Source of the DNA: Ktedonobacter racemifer
Lineage (GTDB): Bacteria > Chloroflexota > DTOL01 > JACQYG01
Direction of reading: 5' to 3'
NCBI GenBank assembly: GCA_020723545.1
Contig: DYIS01000159.1
Location: 1-6,254, forward strand
DNA length: 6,254 nt
Made by a program: the position numbers and the translations under genes. The notes below the pieces were generated by a model. It made no database searches. It saw only the letters and a list, made by a program, of their open reading frames with translations, and was not told where the DNA came from. Each line of letters begins with the position of its first letter. The stretch's first letter is position 1. Shown here one piece after another: positions 1-6,064 of the stretch.

Positions 1-353
1 GGGCACTGGAGTCATTGCCACTGGACCAGTTGGATATCCTGCTCATAGAGAATGTGGGCAATCTGGTTTGCCCGGCGAGTTTCCGGTTGGGCGCCCACCG
101 GGCGGTGGTCATCGCCAGCGTCCCCGAGGGTGACGATAAGCCTTTCAAATATCCCGGTATGTTCGCCGCGGCCGACGCCGTGGTCCTGAATAAGACGGAC
201 CTTCTGCCTTACATCGCCTTCGATCTGGCCCGCTTTCGCCGTGGCCTGCAGGTGGTTAACCCCAAAGCTCCGCTTCTCAGCCTCTCCTGCGCCTCTGGAG
301 AAGGCCTGGCCGCCTGGGTTGCCTGGCTTCTGGGCCAGTCCAAACCACGATAG
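1..353 (+). CDS. hypB: Hydrogenase nickel-incorporation GTPase HypB, C-terminal part (5' end outside window)
   Basis: HypB is a cytosolic SIMIBI-class GTPase that, with HypA, delivers Ni2+ to the large subunit of [NiFe]-hydrogenase. The frame is open from base 3 and 116 residues are visible before TAG at 351-353, so the N-terminal half, including the P-loop and any His-rich nickel-storage stretch, is missing. Seen in order: IENVGNLVCPA, the family's signature around G3, whose Cys corresponds to a metal ligand of the HypB G domain; EGDDKPFKYPGMF, a highly conserved HypB stretch; VLNKTDLLPY, the G4 NKxD guanine-specificity motif; and SCASGEGL, the G5 region, followed by the usual WVAWLL C-terminus. 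The related GTPase UreG lacks the VCPA and DDKPFKYP combination, so confidence is high. A TTG codon at 15 lies inside the conserved domain and is not a real start. The gene ends about 150 nt before a probable terminator and is likely separate from the iron operon. Confidence 0.95.
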   Translation, partial: ALESLPLDQLDILLIENVGNLVCPASFRLGAHRAVVIASVPEGDDKPFKYPGMFAAADAVVLNKTDLLPYIAFDLARFRRGLQVVNPKAPLLSLSCASGEGLAAWVAWLLGQSKPR

Positions 354-503
354 AGAAAACTCCGGCCCTGGCGCCCATTATTGGTCGAAGGCAAAGCTAG
401 GCGAGCCAGACCGACATGGTCATCGGGGAAGGCCGGGTGCTTTGTGGGGTATCGTCCACAGGACAATTGGCAGCATAGACCTTCCTTAACTAGTTAAAGA
501 ACG
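354..503 (+). other. Noncoding 3' region of hypB with possible RNA structure
   Basis: No convincing protein is encoded here on either strand. GGCGCCC at 370-376 can pair fully, with two G-U pairs, with GGGTGCT at 435-441. It encloses a second hairpin, GACC (409-412) / GGTC (418-421) with a 5-nt loop. The enclosed segment contains GCAAAGCTA and, before the closing strand, GGCCGGG. This faintly recalls the c-di-GMP-I (GEMM) riboswitch fold, but the other conserved blocks of that class are not recognisable, so no riboswitch is called. It could be an untranslated tail, a small RNA or chance pairing. Confidence 0.25.
486..497. repeat. 12-bp perfect palindrome TTAACTAGTTAA
   Basis: The 12 bases are a perfect, gapless inverted repeat in an AT-rich patch just upstream of the terminator stem. 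Symmetry of this kind suits a dimeric DNA-binding protein, but it carries no TAGG/CCTA half-sites and so differs from the operators at 598-631. With no promoter-like elements beside it that I can support, its role is unknown. Confidence 0.4.
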
Positions 504-544
504 AAGACCACGGAGGTCGAAGAGGCCAGCCTGGTCTTTTTTTT
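504..544 (+). terminator. Probable intrinsic terminator after hypB
   Basis: AAGACCA (504-510) pairs with TGGTCTT (532-538), and an unbroken run of eight T covers 537-544. The 21-nt loop is long for a classical terminator and can form alternative inner pairs, such as GACC 506-509 with GGTC 515-518. The T-run is on the + strand, so it would end transcripts arriving from hypB and insulate the iron operon, whose promoter begins 25 nt later. Confidence 0.6.
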
Positions 545-568
545 GTGGCCTAAAAGGGTGGAACGCCC

Positions 569-598
569 TTGACAGGGCAGAGAAACGGATGATATGAT
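569..598 (+). promoter_or_regulatory. Sigma70-type promoter of the iron operon
   Basis: TTGACA at 569-574 is a perfect -35 element. TATGAT at 593-598 matches five of six bases of the -10 consensus, with an 18-nt spacer. Transcription would start near 605. It is the only good promoter found upstream of the five + strand genes. The first palindromic operator begins inside the -10 element, which predicts repression by occlusion of RNA polymerase. Confidence 0.75.
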
Positions 599-609
599 AG
601 GAATACCTA
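598..609. promoter_or_regulatory. Operator 1, DtxR-family-type box TAGGAATACCTA
   Basis: This is an inverted repeat TAGG-N4-CCTA whose half-sites resemble known DtxR/IdeR half-sites (TTAGG...CCTAA). It overlaps the last base of the -10 element and covers the predicted transcription start. It differs from operator 2 at one of twelve positions. The likely ligand is the metalloregulator encoded 42 nt downstream, which implies autoregulation; binding is inferred. Confidence 0.7.
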
Positions 610-619
610 ATTTTTATAT

Positions 620-631
620 TAGGCATACCTA
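620..631. promoter_or_regulatory. Operator 2, DtxR-family-type box TAGGCATACCTA
   Basis: This is the second copy of the TAGG-N4-CCTA palindrome, 22 bp (about two helical turns) from the first, so two regulator dimers could bind the same DNA face. The facing half-sites of the two copies also form an inverted repeat, CCTAAT (606-611) / ATTAGG (618-623). The site lies in the 5' leader, 20 nt before the start codon. Confidence 0.7.
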
Positions 632-651
632 TTTTAACGAGGACGAGAGCA

Positions 652-1305
652 ATGGCAACTCAGAGCACGGAAGAGTATTTGGAGGCCATCTACAAGCTCG
701 GTGGAGAAAGGGAGCCCCTGGCTATATCGGTTCTGGCTGAGCGATTGAGCGTCTCCTCACCCTCGGTCAGCGAGATGGCGCGAAAGCTTGCCGAGCAGGG
801 GCTGGCATCTTATGAGCCCTACAAGGGGGTGACCCTCACCGCCGAGGGCCAGGCCCGGGCCCTGGCCGTGATCCGCCGGCACCGCCTGTGGGAGCGGTTC
901 CTGACGGATACGTTGGGGTTTTCCTGGGATCAGGTCCATGACGAGGCCTGCCGCCTGGAGCACGTCACCTCGCCCCTGGTGGAGGAACGGCTGGCCGAGT
1001 TCCTGGAGACACCCCAAACCTGCCCTCACGGGCATCCGATGCCCACCGCTCAGGGAAAAGTGACTGTGGAGGCTGCCCGGCCACTGAGCGCCCTGGAGCC
1101 AGGGCAGAGAGGGGTGGTGCTATGGGTGCCGGAGGAGAAAGTTGAGATGCTTCAGTATCTGACCGCCCTGGGCCTGAAGCCCCAGGCCACGGTCCAGGTA
1201 GAAGCGGTGGCTCCTTTTCAAGGGCCGTTGACCGTGCGGATAGGGGAGGCATGGCATCCCCTTGGGTGGGAGGTGGCCTCCCAGATCATGGTACGACTTC
1301 TCTAG
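652..1305 (+). CDS. DtxR/IdeR-family iron-dependent repressor with C-terminal FeoA (SH3-like) domain
   Basis: This is a metal-activated dimeric repressor of 217 aa, in the usual range for three-domain DtxR proteins. Residues about 6-66 form the winged helix, with recognition helix near SSPSVSEMARKLAEQGL. Residues about 70-120 form the dimerisation and metal-binding domain. Visible ligands are H77, E81, H96, C100, E103 and H104, aligning with DtxR H79, E83, H98, C102, E105 and H106. Cysteine at 100, where MntR has Glu, favours Fe2+ over Mn2+. E8 sits where DtxR has Met10 and MntR Asp8, so the primary site is a mixed type and selectivity is not certain. Residues 144-217 are a FeoA-type domain, beginning PLSALEPGQRGVV. 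GAGGA at 639-643, 8 nt before the ATG, supports the start. Two palindromic operators directly upstream imply autoregulation, and the gene leads the feo operon. Manganese or mixed-metal sensing is the alternative. Confidence 0.92.
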   Translation: MATQSTEEYLEAIYKLGGEREPLAISVLAERLSVSSPSVSEMARKLAEQGLASYEPYKGVTLTAEGQARALAVIRRHRLWERFLTDTLGFSWDQVHDEACRLEHVTSPLVEERLAEFLETPQTCPHGHPMPTAQGKVTVEAARPLSALEPGQRGVVLWVPEEKVEMLQYLTALGLKPQATVQVEAVAPFQGPLTVRIGEAWHPLGWEVASQIMVRLL

Positions 1306-1360
1306 AGTCAGACTTGGCTTACCCGGTTGTGAATGCCTGGCAAGGCCGGCGGAGAGATTT

Positions 1361-1624
1361 ATGAGCATGAGCGCCATGCCATTGAGTGCCCTGAGCCCTG
1401 GCCAGGTGGGAGTGGTACGCGGACTGGCCGGGGGACGAGGATTGGTGAGCCGCCTGGCTGCCCTGGGCTTCGTCCCCGATGCCGAGGTGACTATGGTCCA
1501 GAACTTCGGCCAGGGACCCCTTATTGTCCTGGTGCGCGATACGCGGGTGGCCCTGGGACGAGGGGAGGCAGCCAAGGTGATGATCGTCCGACGAGGGAGT
1601 AGTAATGGTCGAGGGGAATGCTAA
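1361..1624 (+). CDS. feoA: Ferrous iron transport protein FeoA
   Basis: FeoA is a small cytosolic SH3-like protein that supports FeoB-dependent Fe2+ uptake. The product is 87 aa, close to the typical 75-90. It shows the hallmark order: PLSALSPGQVGVV (residues 7-19), LAALGFVPDAEV in the middle, GQGPLIV, and a terminal ALGRGEAAKVMIV. The reading frame is open upstream to 1262 without any FeoA similarity. I chose the ATG at 1361 because GGAGAG at 1351-1356 precedes it; the ATG at 1367, 10 nt from the same site, is an equally possible start and would remove two residues. The gap to the regulator is 55 nt. Its last 20 nt overlap the start of feoB in another frame, which suggests translational coupling. 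It is clearly related to the C-terminal domain of the upstream regulator. Confidence 0.93.
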   Translation: MSMSAMPLSALSPGQVGVVRGLAGGRGLVSRLAALGFVPDAEVTMVQNFGQGPLIVLVRDTRVALGRGEAAKVMIVRRGSSNGRGEC

Positions 1625-3620
1625 GGGACGGGCCATAACTGTGGCCCTGGCCGGGCAGCCCAACGTGGGCAAGTCCACGGTGTTCAACATGCTGACGGGA
1701 CTCTCTCAGCACGTGGGCAACTGGCCGGGCAAGACCATCGAGCAAAAGACCGGCACATATCAATATAACGGCACCACAGTGCACGTGGTGGACCTGCCGG
1801 GCACCTACAGCCTGACGGCCAACTCGCTGGAGGAGCGCATCGCCCGGGACTACATCATCGAAGAGCGGCCCGACGTGGTGGTGGTCATCGTGGACGCCAC
1901 TGCCCTGGAGCGCAACCTGTACCTGGTGGCCGAGCTGCTCTCGCTGCCGATAGCGGTGGTCCTGGGCCTGAACATGACCGACGTCGCCGAGCAGCAGGGA
2001 GTGCGGATCGATCCCCACGTGCTGGGGGCGGCCCTGGGCCTGCCGGTAGTACCCATGGTGGCCAGCAAGAACCAGGGCGTGCGGGAGCTGGTGGAAACCT
2101 TGGACCGGGTGATCCGGGGCCAGGCTACCTTCACCCCCAATCGTCCGGAGATCCGGCTGGATCACCGGGTGGTGCTGGCCGAGCTGCAAAGGCTCGTCGC
2201 CGGACAGGTGCCTGACCCATACCCCGAGGATTGGGTGGCCTTGAAGCTCCTGGAAGGTGACGAGGAGGTCACTGGCATGATGCGGGAGCGGCTGGATGGG
2301 ACCCATTGGGAGCAGGTGCACGCCATCCTGAAGCGGCACGAGGACGCGATCCTGGCCGTGGCCGGGGGGCGCTACGAATGGATCGGGCGCATGGTGCGGG
2401 CGGGGGTGACCCGCCCCCGGGCTGGCCAGGTGACGCTGACGGACCAAGTGGACCAGGTGGCCACCCACCCTCTGTGGGGTTTATTGCTCCTTTTGGGGAT
2501 TTTGGGGCTGGTCTTCTGGCTGACCTATGCCATTGGGGCGCCGTTGCAGGAGCTTTTGGATACCTATCTGGTGCAGGCTGGGGCGGGGTGGGTGCGAGAG
2601 ACTCTGGCCAGCGCACCCGCGTGGCTGGTGGGGCTCCTGGCCGACGGGGTCATCGCCGGGGCAGGGACGGTGATCACCTTCCTGCCCATCCTGGTCATCT
2701 TCTTCGCCGCCCTGGGGCTCCTGGAGGACGTGGGGTATATGGCCCGGGCTGCCTACGTCATGGACCGCTTCATGCACCTGATGGGGCTCCACGGCAAGTC
2801 GTTTCTGCCCCTCTTCCTGGGCTTCGGTTGCAACGTGCCAGCCGTGATGGGGACCCGCATCATTGACTCGCCCAGGGCGCGCCTCTTGACCATCCTGGTG
2901 GCCCCTCTGGTGCCCTGCACGGCGCGCATGGCGGTGGTGGCGGTGCTGGCCCCGCTCTTCTTTGGCCGGGCGGCAGCCTTGGTCTCCTGGGGGCTGGTGG
3001 GGCTCAGCCTGGCGCTCCTGGCTGTGGTGGGGATGCTGCTGCACGAACTGGTCCTGGGGGGCGAGCACGTGGCCTTCATTATGGAGCTGCCTCTCTATCA
3101 CGTGCCTAACGCCCGCACCATCGGCCTCTCGGTGTGGCAGCGAATGGTGGCTTTTCTCAAGAAGGCGGGTAGCATCATCCTGGCCGTCTCGGTGGTCGTG
3201 TGGGCCCTCTCGGCCCTGCCGGGCGGCGACATCGAATCCAGTTACCTGGCACAAATTGGCCGGCTTCTAGCCCCCCTGGGGGCGCTGATGGGGCTGGGCT
3301 GGCAGATGATGGTGGCGCTCCTCACTAGCTTCGTGGCCAAGGAGAACACCATCGCCACGTTGGGGATCCTGTACGGAGCGGGTGAGGAGGGGAGAGGCCT
3401 GGGCCAGGCCGTGGCCGGAGTGCTGACGCCGGCGGCGGCCTTGGCCTTCCTGGCAGTGCAGGTGTTGTTCATCCCCTGCGTGGCCACGGTGGCCGTGGTG
3501 CGTCAGGAGACGGGGTCCTGGCGCTGGACCTCCTTCAGCGTGGCGCTGCTCCTGGTGGTCTCTTTTGCTGTGGGCATCGCTATCTATCAGGTAGCGCGGT
3601 TGGCAGGGTGGGGGGTATGA
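1605..3620 (+). CDS. feoB: Ferrous iron transporter FeoB (GTPase-permease)
   Basis: FeoB is the inner-membrane Fe2+ permease with a cytosolic N-terminal G-protein domain, and is 671 aa here, within the family range though shorter than E. coli FeoB (773 aa). The G domain shows G1 GQPNVGKST (17-25), switch I around NWPGKTIEQKTG (39-50, T44), G3 DLPG (63-66), G4 NMTD (123-126) and a G5-like VASKNQG (152-158). A helical linker (GDI-like, about 175-275) follows. The membrane part starts near PLWGLLLLLGILGL and carries the two internally related gate motifs: FLGFGCNVPAVMGTR (C409) and FIPCVATVAVVRQETGSW (C625). ARAAYVMDRFMHLMGLHGKS, typical of the family, precedes gate 1. All key elements are intact. 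The start is set by AGGGAG at 1594-1599, 5 nt before ATG. The gene overlaps feoA and is followed after 1 nt by the FeoC-like gene, so the genes are surely co-transcribed. No long C-terminal cytosolic extension is present. Confidence 0.97.
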   Translation: MVEGNAKGRAITVALAGQPNVGKSTVFNMLTGLSQHVGNWPGKTIEQKTGTYQYNGTTVHVVDLPGTYSLTANSLEERIARDYIIEERPDVVVVIVDATALERNLYLVAELLSLPIAVVLGLNMTDVAEQQGVRIDPHVLGAALGLPVVPMVASKNQGVRELVETLDRVIRGQATFTPNRPEIRLDHRVVLAELQRLVAGQVPDPYPEDWVALKLLEGDEEVTGMMRERLDGTHWEQVHAILKRHEDAILAVAGGRYEWIGRMVRAGVTRPRAGQVTLTDQVDQVATHPLWGLLLLLGILGLVFWLTYAIGAPLQELLDTYLVQAGAGWVRETLASAPAWLVGLLADGVIAGAGTVITFLPILVIFFAALGLLEDVGYMARAAYVMDRFMHLMGLHGKSFLPLFLGFGCNVPAVMGTRIIDSPRARLLTILVAPLVPCTARMAVVAVLAPLFFGRAAALVSWGLVGLSLALLAVVGMLLHELVLGGEHVAFIMELPLYHVPNARTIGLSVWQRMVAFLKKAGSIILAVSVVVWALSALPGGDIESSYLAQIGRLLAPLGALMGLGWQMMVALLTSFVAKENTIATLGILYGAGEEGRGLGQAVAGVLTPAAALAFLAVQVLFIPCVATVAVVRQETGSWRWTSFSVALLLVVSFAVGIAIYQVARLAGWGV

Positions 3621-3621
3621 G

Positions 3622-3972
3622 GTGTTGCAGAGATTGCTGGAAGCGGTGGCCCGGGGCGGCACGCACACCAGGTCGGAGCTGGCCCGGGAACTGGGTGTGA
3701 GCCAGGAGCTATTGCAAGGGATGATCGACGATCTGGCTAGGCGGGGATACCTGCGGCCGACGGGAGAGGGCTGCGATGAGCGCTGCGCCGCATGTCTCTT
3801 ACAGGGCGCTTGCGCCGTCGGCGGCCCCGGCCGGATCTGGGCCCTGACAGAGAAGGGGCTCGGCCTGGCGAGGGGTACCCGTAACCGCATACGCTCTCCT
3901 GGGAAAGGGCCAGGATACGAGGGGAGAGGAGAAAATAGCTTTTTCCAGGGCAGCACAGAAGGAGGGACTTAG
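3622..3972 (+). CDS. feoC: FeoC-like winged-helix protein with Cys cluster
   Basis: This 116-aa protein starts at GTG, 1 nt after the feoB stop, with a G-rich stretch (3607-3616) upstream as a possible ribosome site. Residues 1-47 form a small helix-turn-helix (RSELARELGVSQELLQGMIDDLARRGYL). Four cysteines follow as C51-x3-C55-x2-C58-x5-C64, then a wing-like RIWALTEKGLGLA (71-83). Known FeoC proteins of enterobacteria are about 80 aa and use C-x4-C-x2-C-x6-C to hold an oxygen-sensitive [4Fe-4S] cluster while binding or protecting FeoB. Position and cysteine pattern fit, but spacing differs, so FeoC-like is the safest name; a Fe-S transcription factor (MarR or Rrf2-like) is the alternative. 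The last 30 or so residues are Gly/Arg-rich and lie over a palindromic repeat-like sequence, so they are probably an acquired tail. The stop lies directly against the next start codon. Confidence 0.75.
   Translation: MLQRLLEAVARGGTHTRSELARELGVSQELLQGMIDDLARRGYLRPTGEGCDERCAACLLQGACAVGGPGRIWALTEKGLGLARGTRNRIRSPGKGPGYEGRGENSFFQGSTEGGT
3894..3928. repeat. Palindromic repeat-like element inside the 3' end of the feoC-like gene
   Basis: TCCTGG (3897-3902) and CCAGGA (3910-3915) form a hairpin with a 7-nt loop, flanked by CTCTCC (3894-3899) and GGAGAG (3923-3928). Read on the minus strand the area encodes a Pro-rich string (SPLPSYPGPFPGERM) of the kind produced by dispersed CTCTCCC/GGGAGAG-type intergenic repeats in many genomes. 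Only one copy is in this window, so its repetitive nature is inferred. Confidence 0.4.
3961..3966 (+). promoter_or_regulatory. Ribosome binding site GGAGGG for the EEP gene
   Basis: GGAGGG sits 6 nt before the ATG at 3973 and is the strongest Shine-Dalgarno match in the operon. It lies inside the last codons of the feoC-like gene and fixes the EEP start. It suggests that the EEP protein is efficiently translated in its own right. Confidence 0.7.
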
Positions 3973-5913
3973 ATGACTTCAACGCCATCCACTCGCGGGG
4001 GCATCGAGACCCTGTCGCAGGTGGGCCTGGCAGCCCTGACCGTCGTCTTTGGCTTGCAAACCCTGCGCGTCCTCCTGCCTCTCATCGTCTACCATTACGG
4101 TGTGCGACCCGGCGTCACCTCCATAGACATGGGGGCGTACGCCTTCGGCACCTTCCTCGTCGCCTTCCTGGCGGCCGTCCTGCGCCGCCTGCTCAAGCCC
4201 CAGGGACTATTGGCCCTCAGCGCCGGGGGCCTGGCGCTCCTGCGCCTGGGGGAACAGCTCTCGCCGTCCCCGGCGCTGGACCTGACCCTGGCCACGGCCG
4301 GCACCGCCCTCTTCGTCCTGTTCCTGCCAACCTACCTGGGACACATCCGAAGCCGGGGAGCAGCAGGGACGGGCGGCTACGCCCTGGCGCTCCTCTTGGG
4401 GCTGGCCCTGGACACAGGGCTCCATGGGGCTTTTGGCACCTACGACCTGAGCTGGCAGCCTGGCGCCGGGACGGCTCTTCTGGTAGTGGTCCTGGTGCTG
4501 GTCCAGTTGGCCCTCCTGGCCCGGGCCTTGAGAGTCCCTGACTCCCGGAGACCCAGCGACGCCGGCTTCCTGGCCGCTCTTCCCTTCCTGGCCCTGGGCC
4601 CCTTCCTGTTTCTTCAGGCCCTGCTCTTCCAGAACATCGCCCACCTCACCGTGGTGACGGGCTGGCCCCGGCCGGCGGCCTTCGCCTGGGTCGTGCTGGC
4701 CAATGCCGCCGCGGTGGCCCTGGCAACGGTGGCCGTGGGCCGGGCCCGGCGGGGCTGGTGGCCCGGAGCCCTCTTTCTGGGTGCGGTGCTGGTCCTGGCC
4801 CTATGGATGATGTCGCTGGGAGGCTGGGCCGGGGCAGCGGGGCTTTTCTTAGGGCAGGTCAGCGCTGCTGGGGAGCTGGCCCTCATCCTGGCCAAGCAGG
4901 GCGCCCGGGCCGACCGGCCGGGGCTATGGCGGACCAGCGTGGCTCACGGCCTGGGCATGGTCCTCCTGGTGTCCCTGACCTTCGCCTACTACATCGGCTA
5001 TGATCTCCGTGTGCCCTACGACAATACCATCCTTCTCCCCGTAGCAGGGGTGGTCCTGCTGGCCTGTGCCCTGGCCGCGGCAGCCCTTTTGCCTGGTGCT
5101 AGACCGGCGGTGCCTCTGGACTGGAGGCCGGCTGGGGCCGCCCTGGCGGTCCTCCTTCTGCCGCTCTTCTCCTGGGCCGCCTGGCGTGCCCCGCAGCCGG
5201 TGGTAGGGCAGGGCTGGCCGATACGAGTCATGACCTACAACCTTCACCAGGGATTCGACACCGAGGGGCGGCTGGGAATGGAGGCCCTGGCCCGGGTCAT
5301 AGAGGGGAGCGGGGCCCAGGTAGTGGCCCTGCAAGAGGTGTCCCGGGGCTGGTACATCAACAGCTCCCTGGACATGCTCGTCTGGCTCTCCCGCCGGTTG
5401 GGGATGCCCTACCTCTTCGGCCCCGCGGCCGACCCGGTATGGGGCAATGCCATCCTCAGCCGCTATCCGATCCGCGAACACGGGAGTGGGTCTATGCCCC
5501 GCGGCGACGCGCCGATGAAACGGGGCTACCTGTGGGCCCGCATTGACCTGGGCCAAGGCCAGGAACTGCTGGTGATCGCCACGCACCTGCACCACGTGGA
5601 GGAGGAGAGCCAGATACGTCTCCCCCAGGTGGCGACCATTGTGAAGTTCTGGGCTGGCCGGGAGCGGACGGTGATCCTGGGCGACATGAACTCCTGGCCT
5701 CCATCGCCGGAGATGGCGCTGTTCCGCCAGGCCGGCCTGCGGGACGCCTTTGCCGAGATCGGCTCCGGGGATGGCTACACCTATGCCTCCAACAAGCTTT
5801 ACGAGCGCATTGACTACATCTGGGTCTCACCCGATCTAAAGGTGAGCGACCTGGCTATTCCCCAGAGCACCGCCTCCGACCACCTGGGAGTGGCGGTGAC
5901 GGTGGGACGGTGA
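3973..5913 (+). CDS. Polytopic membrane protein with C-terminal endonuclease/exonuclease/phosphatase (EEP) domain
   Basis: The 646-aa protein has two parts. Residues about 17-410 are very hydrophobic, with about 12-13 predicted membrane helices (for example 17-40, 53-70, 103-122, 165-185 and about 390-405); I do not recognise this region as a named transporter family. Residues about 415-646 are an EEP (DNase I/APE1/sphingomyelinase superfamily) domain with every catalytic element: MTYNLH (N423), LQEV (E455), THLHH (H538), GDMN (D571, N573), RIDYIW (D614) and SDH (D636, H637). It should be an active Mg2+-dependent phosphodiesterase or phosphatase. The membrane anchor argues for a lipid, glycolipid or other envelope substrate rather than chromosomal DNA, as in the similarly arranged eukaryotic PGAP2IP/CWH43 proteins, but this is inference, as is the side of the membrane the domain faces. 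The start directly follows the feoC-like stop and has a strong GGAGGG site. The link to iron uptake is unexplained. Confidence 0.85.
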   Translation: MTSTPSTRGGIETLSQVGLAALTVVFGLQTLRVLLPLIVYHYGVRPGVTSIDMGAYAFGTFLVAFLAAVLRRLLKPQGLLALSAGGLALLRLGEQLSPSPALDLTLATAGTALFVLFLPTYLGHIRSRGAAGTGGYALALLLGLALDTGLHGAFGTYDLSWQPGAGTALLVVVLVLVQLALLARALRVPDSRRPSDAGFLAALPFLALGPFLFLQALLFQNIAHLTVVTGWPRPAAFAWVVLANAAAVALATVAVGRARRGWWPGALFLGAVLVLALWMMSLGGWAGAAGLFLGQVSAAGELALILAKQGARADRPGLWRTSVAHGLGMVLLVSLTFAYYIGYDLRVPYDNTILLPVAGVVLLACALAAAALLPGARPAVPLDWRPAGAALAVLLLPLFSWAAWRAPQPVVGQGWPIRVMTYNLHQGFDTEGRLGMEALARVIEGSGAQVVALQEVSRGWYINSSLDMLVWLSRRLGMPYLFGPAADPVWGNAILSRYPIREHGSGSMPRGDAPMKRGYLWARIDLGQGQELLVIATHLHHVEEESQIRLPQVATIVKFWAGRERTVILGDMNSWPPSPEMALFRQAGLRDAFAEIGSGDGYTYASNKLYERIDYIWVSPDLKVSDLAIPQSTASDHLGVAVTVGR

Positions 5914-6064
5914 TCTCTGAAGGAGGAAGGCCGAAAGGCGGCGCAAGGACATCGTCCCCCGGCCCTCGGCAGCCATCGATCCCGAGGCCTGTGTGTGATG
6001 GAGGGGTTGATGAGGGTCAGGCGTCTTGCCTGGGCATTGCCTGTGGCCTTCCCGGGACCACGGA
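5914..6064. other. Convergent intergenic region with hairpins
   Basis: This 151-nt stretch separates the end of the + strand operon from the end of the minus-strand genes. Three hairpins can be seen: GCC-GAAA-GGC (5930-5939, a GNRA tetraloop); GGCCCTCGG (5961-5969) with CCGAGGCC (5982-5989), 8 bp with one bulge; and CAGGC-GTCTT-GCCTG (6018-6032). None is followed by a T-run on either strand. They may act as weak or factor-dependent termination or mRNA-stabilising structures. No coding frame is supported. Confidence 0.35.

Noticed and set aside
370..441. Resemblance to a c-di-GMP-I (GEMM) riboswitch
   Set aside because: Only a GCAAAGC-like block and a closing GGCCGGGT-like strand match. The P1b tetraloop region and the second helix are not recognisable, and the position after hypB rather than before a gene start does not fit.
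241..489. 82-aa + strand ORF running from hypB into the intergenic region
   Set aside because: It starts inside hypB in another frame and shows no family motif; the overlapping intergenic sequence has no coding look.
1521..2468. 315-aa minus-strand ORF opposite the FeoB G domain
   Set aside because: Antisense to fully conserved GTPase motifs, with a His-rich composition typical of shadow frames.
2481..3254. 257-aa minus-strand ORF inside feoB
   Set aside because: It is His/Gln/Gly-rich, antisense to intact FeoB membrane helices, and has no recognisable domain; a typical high-GC shadow.
6018..6032. CAGGC/GCCTG hairpin as an intrinsic terminator
   Set aside because: The 5-bp stem has no T-run on either strand; kept only as part of the intergenic description.
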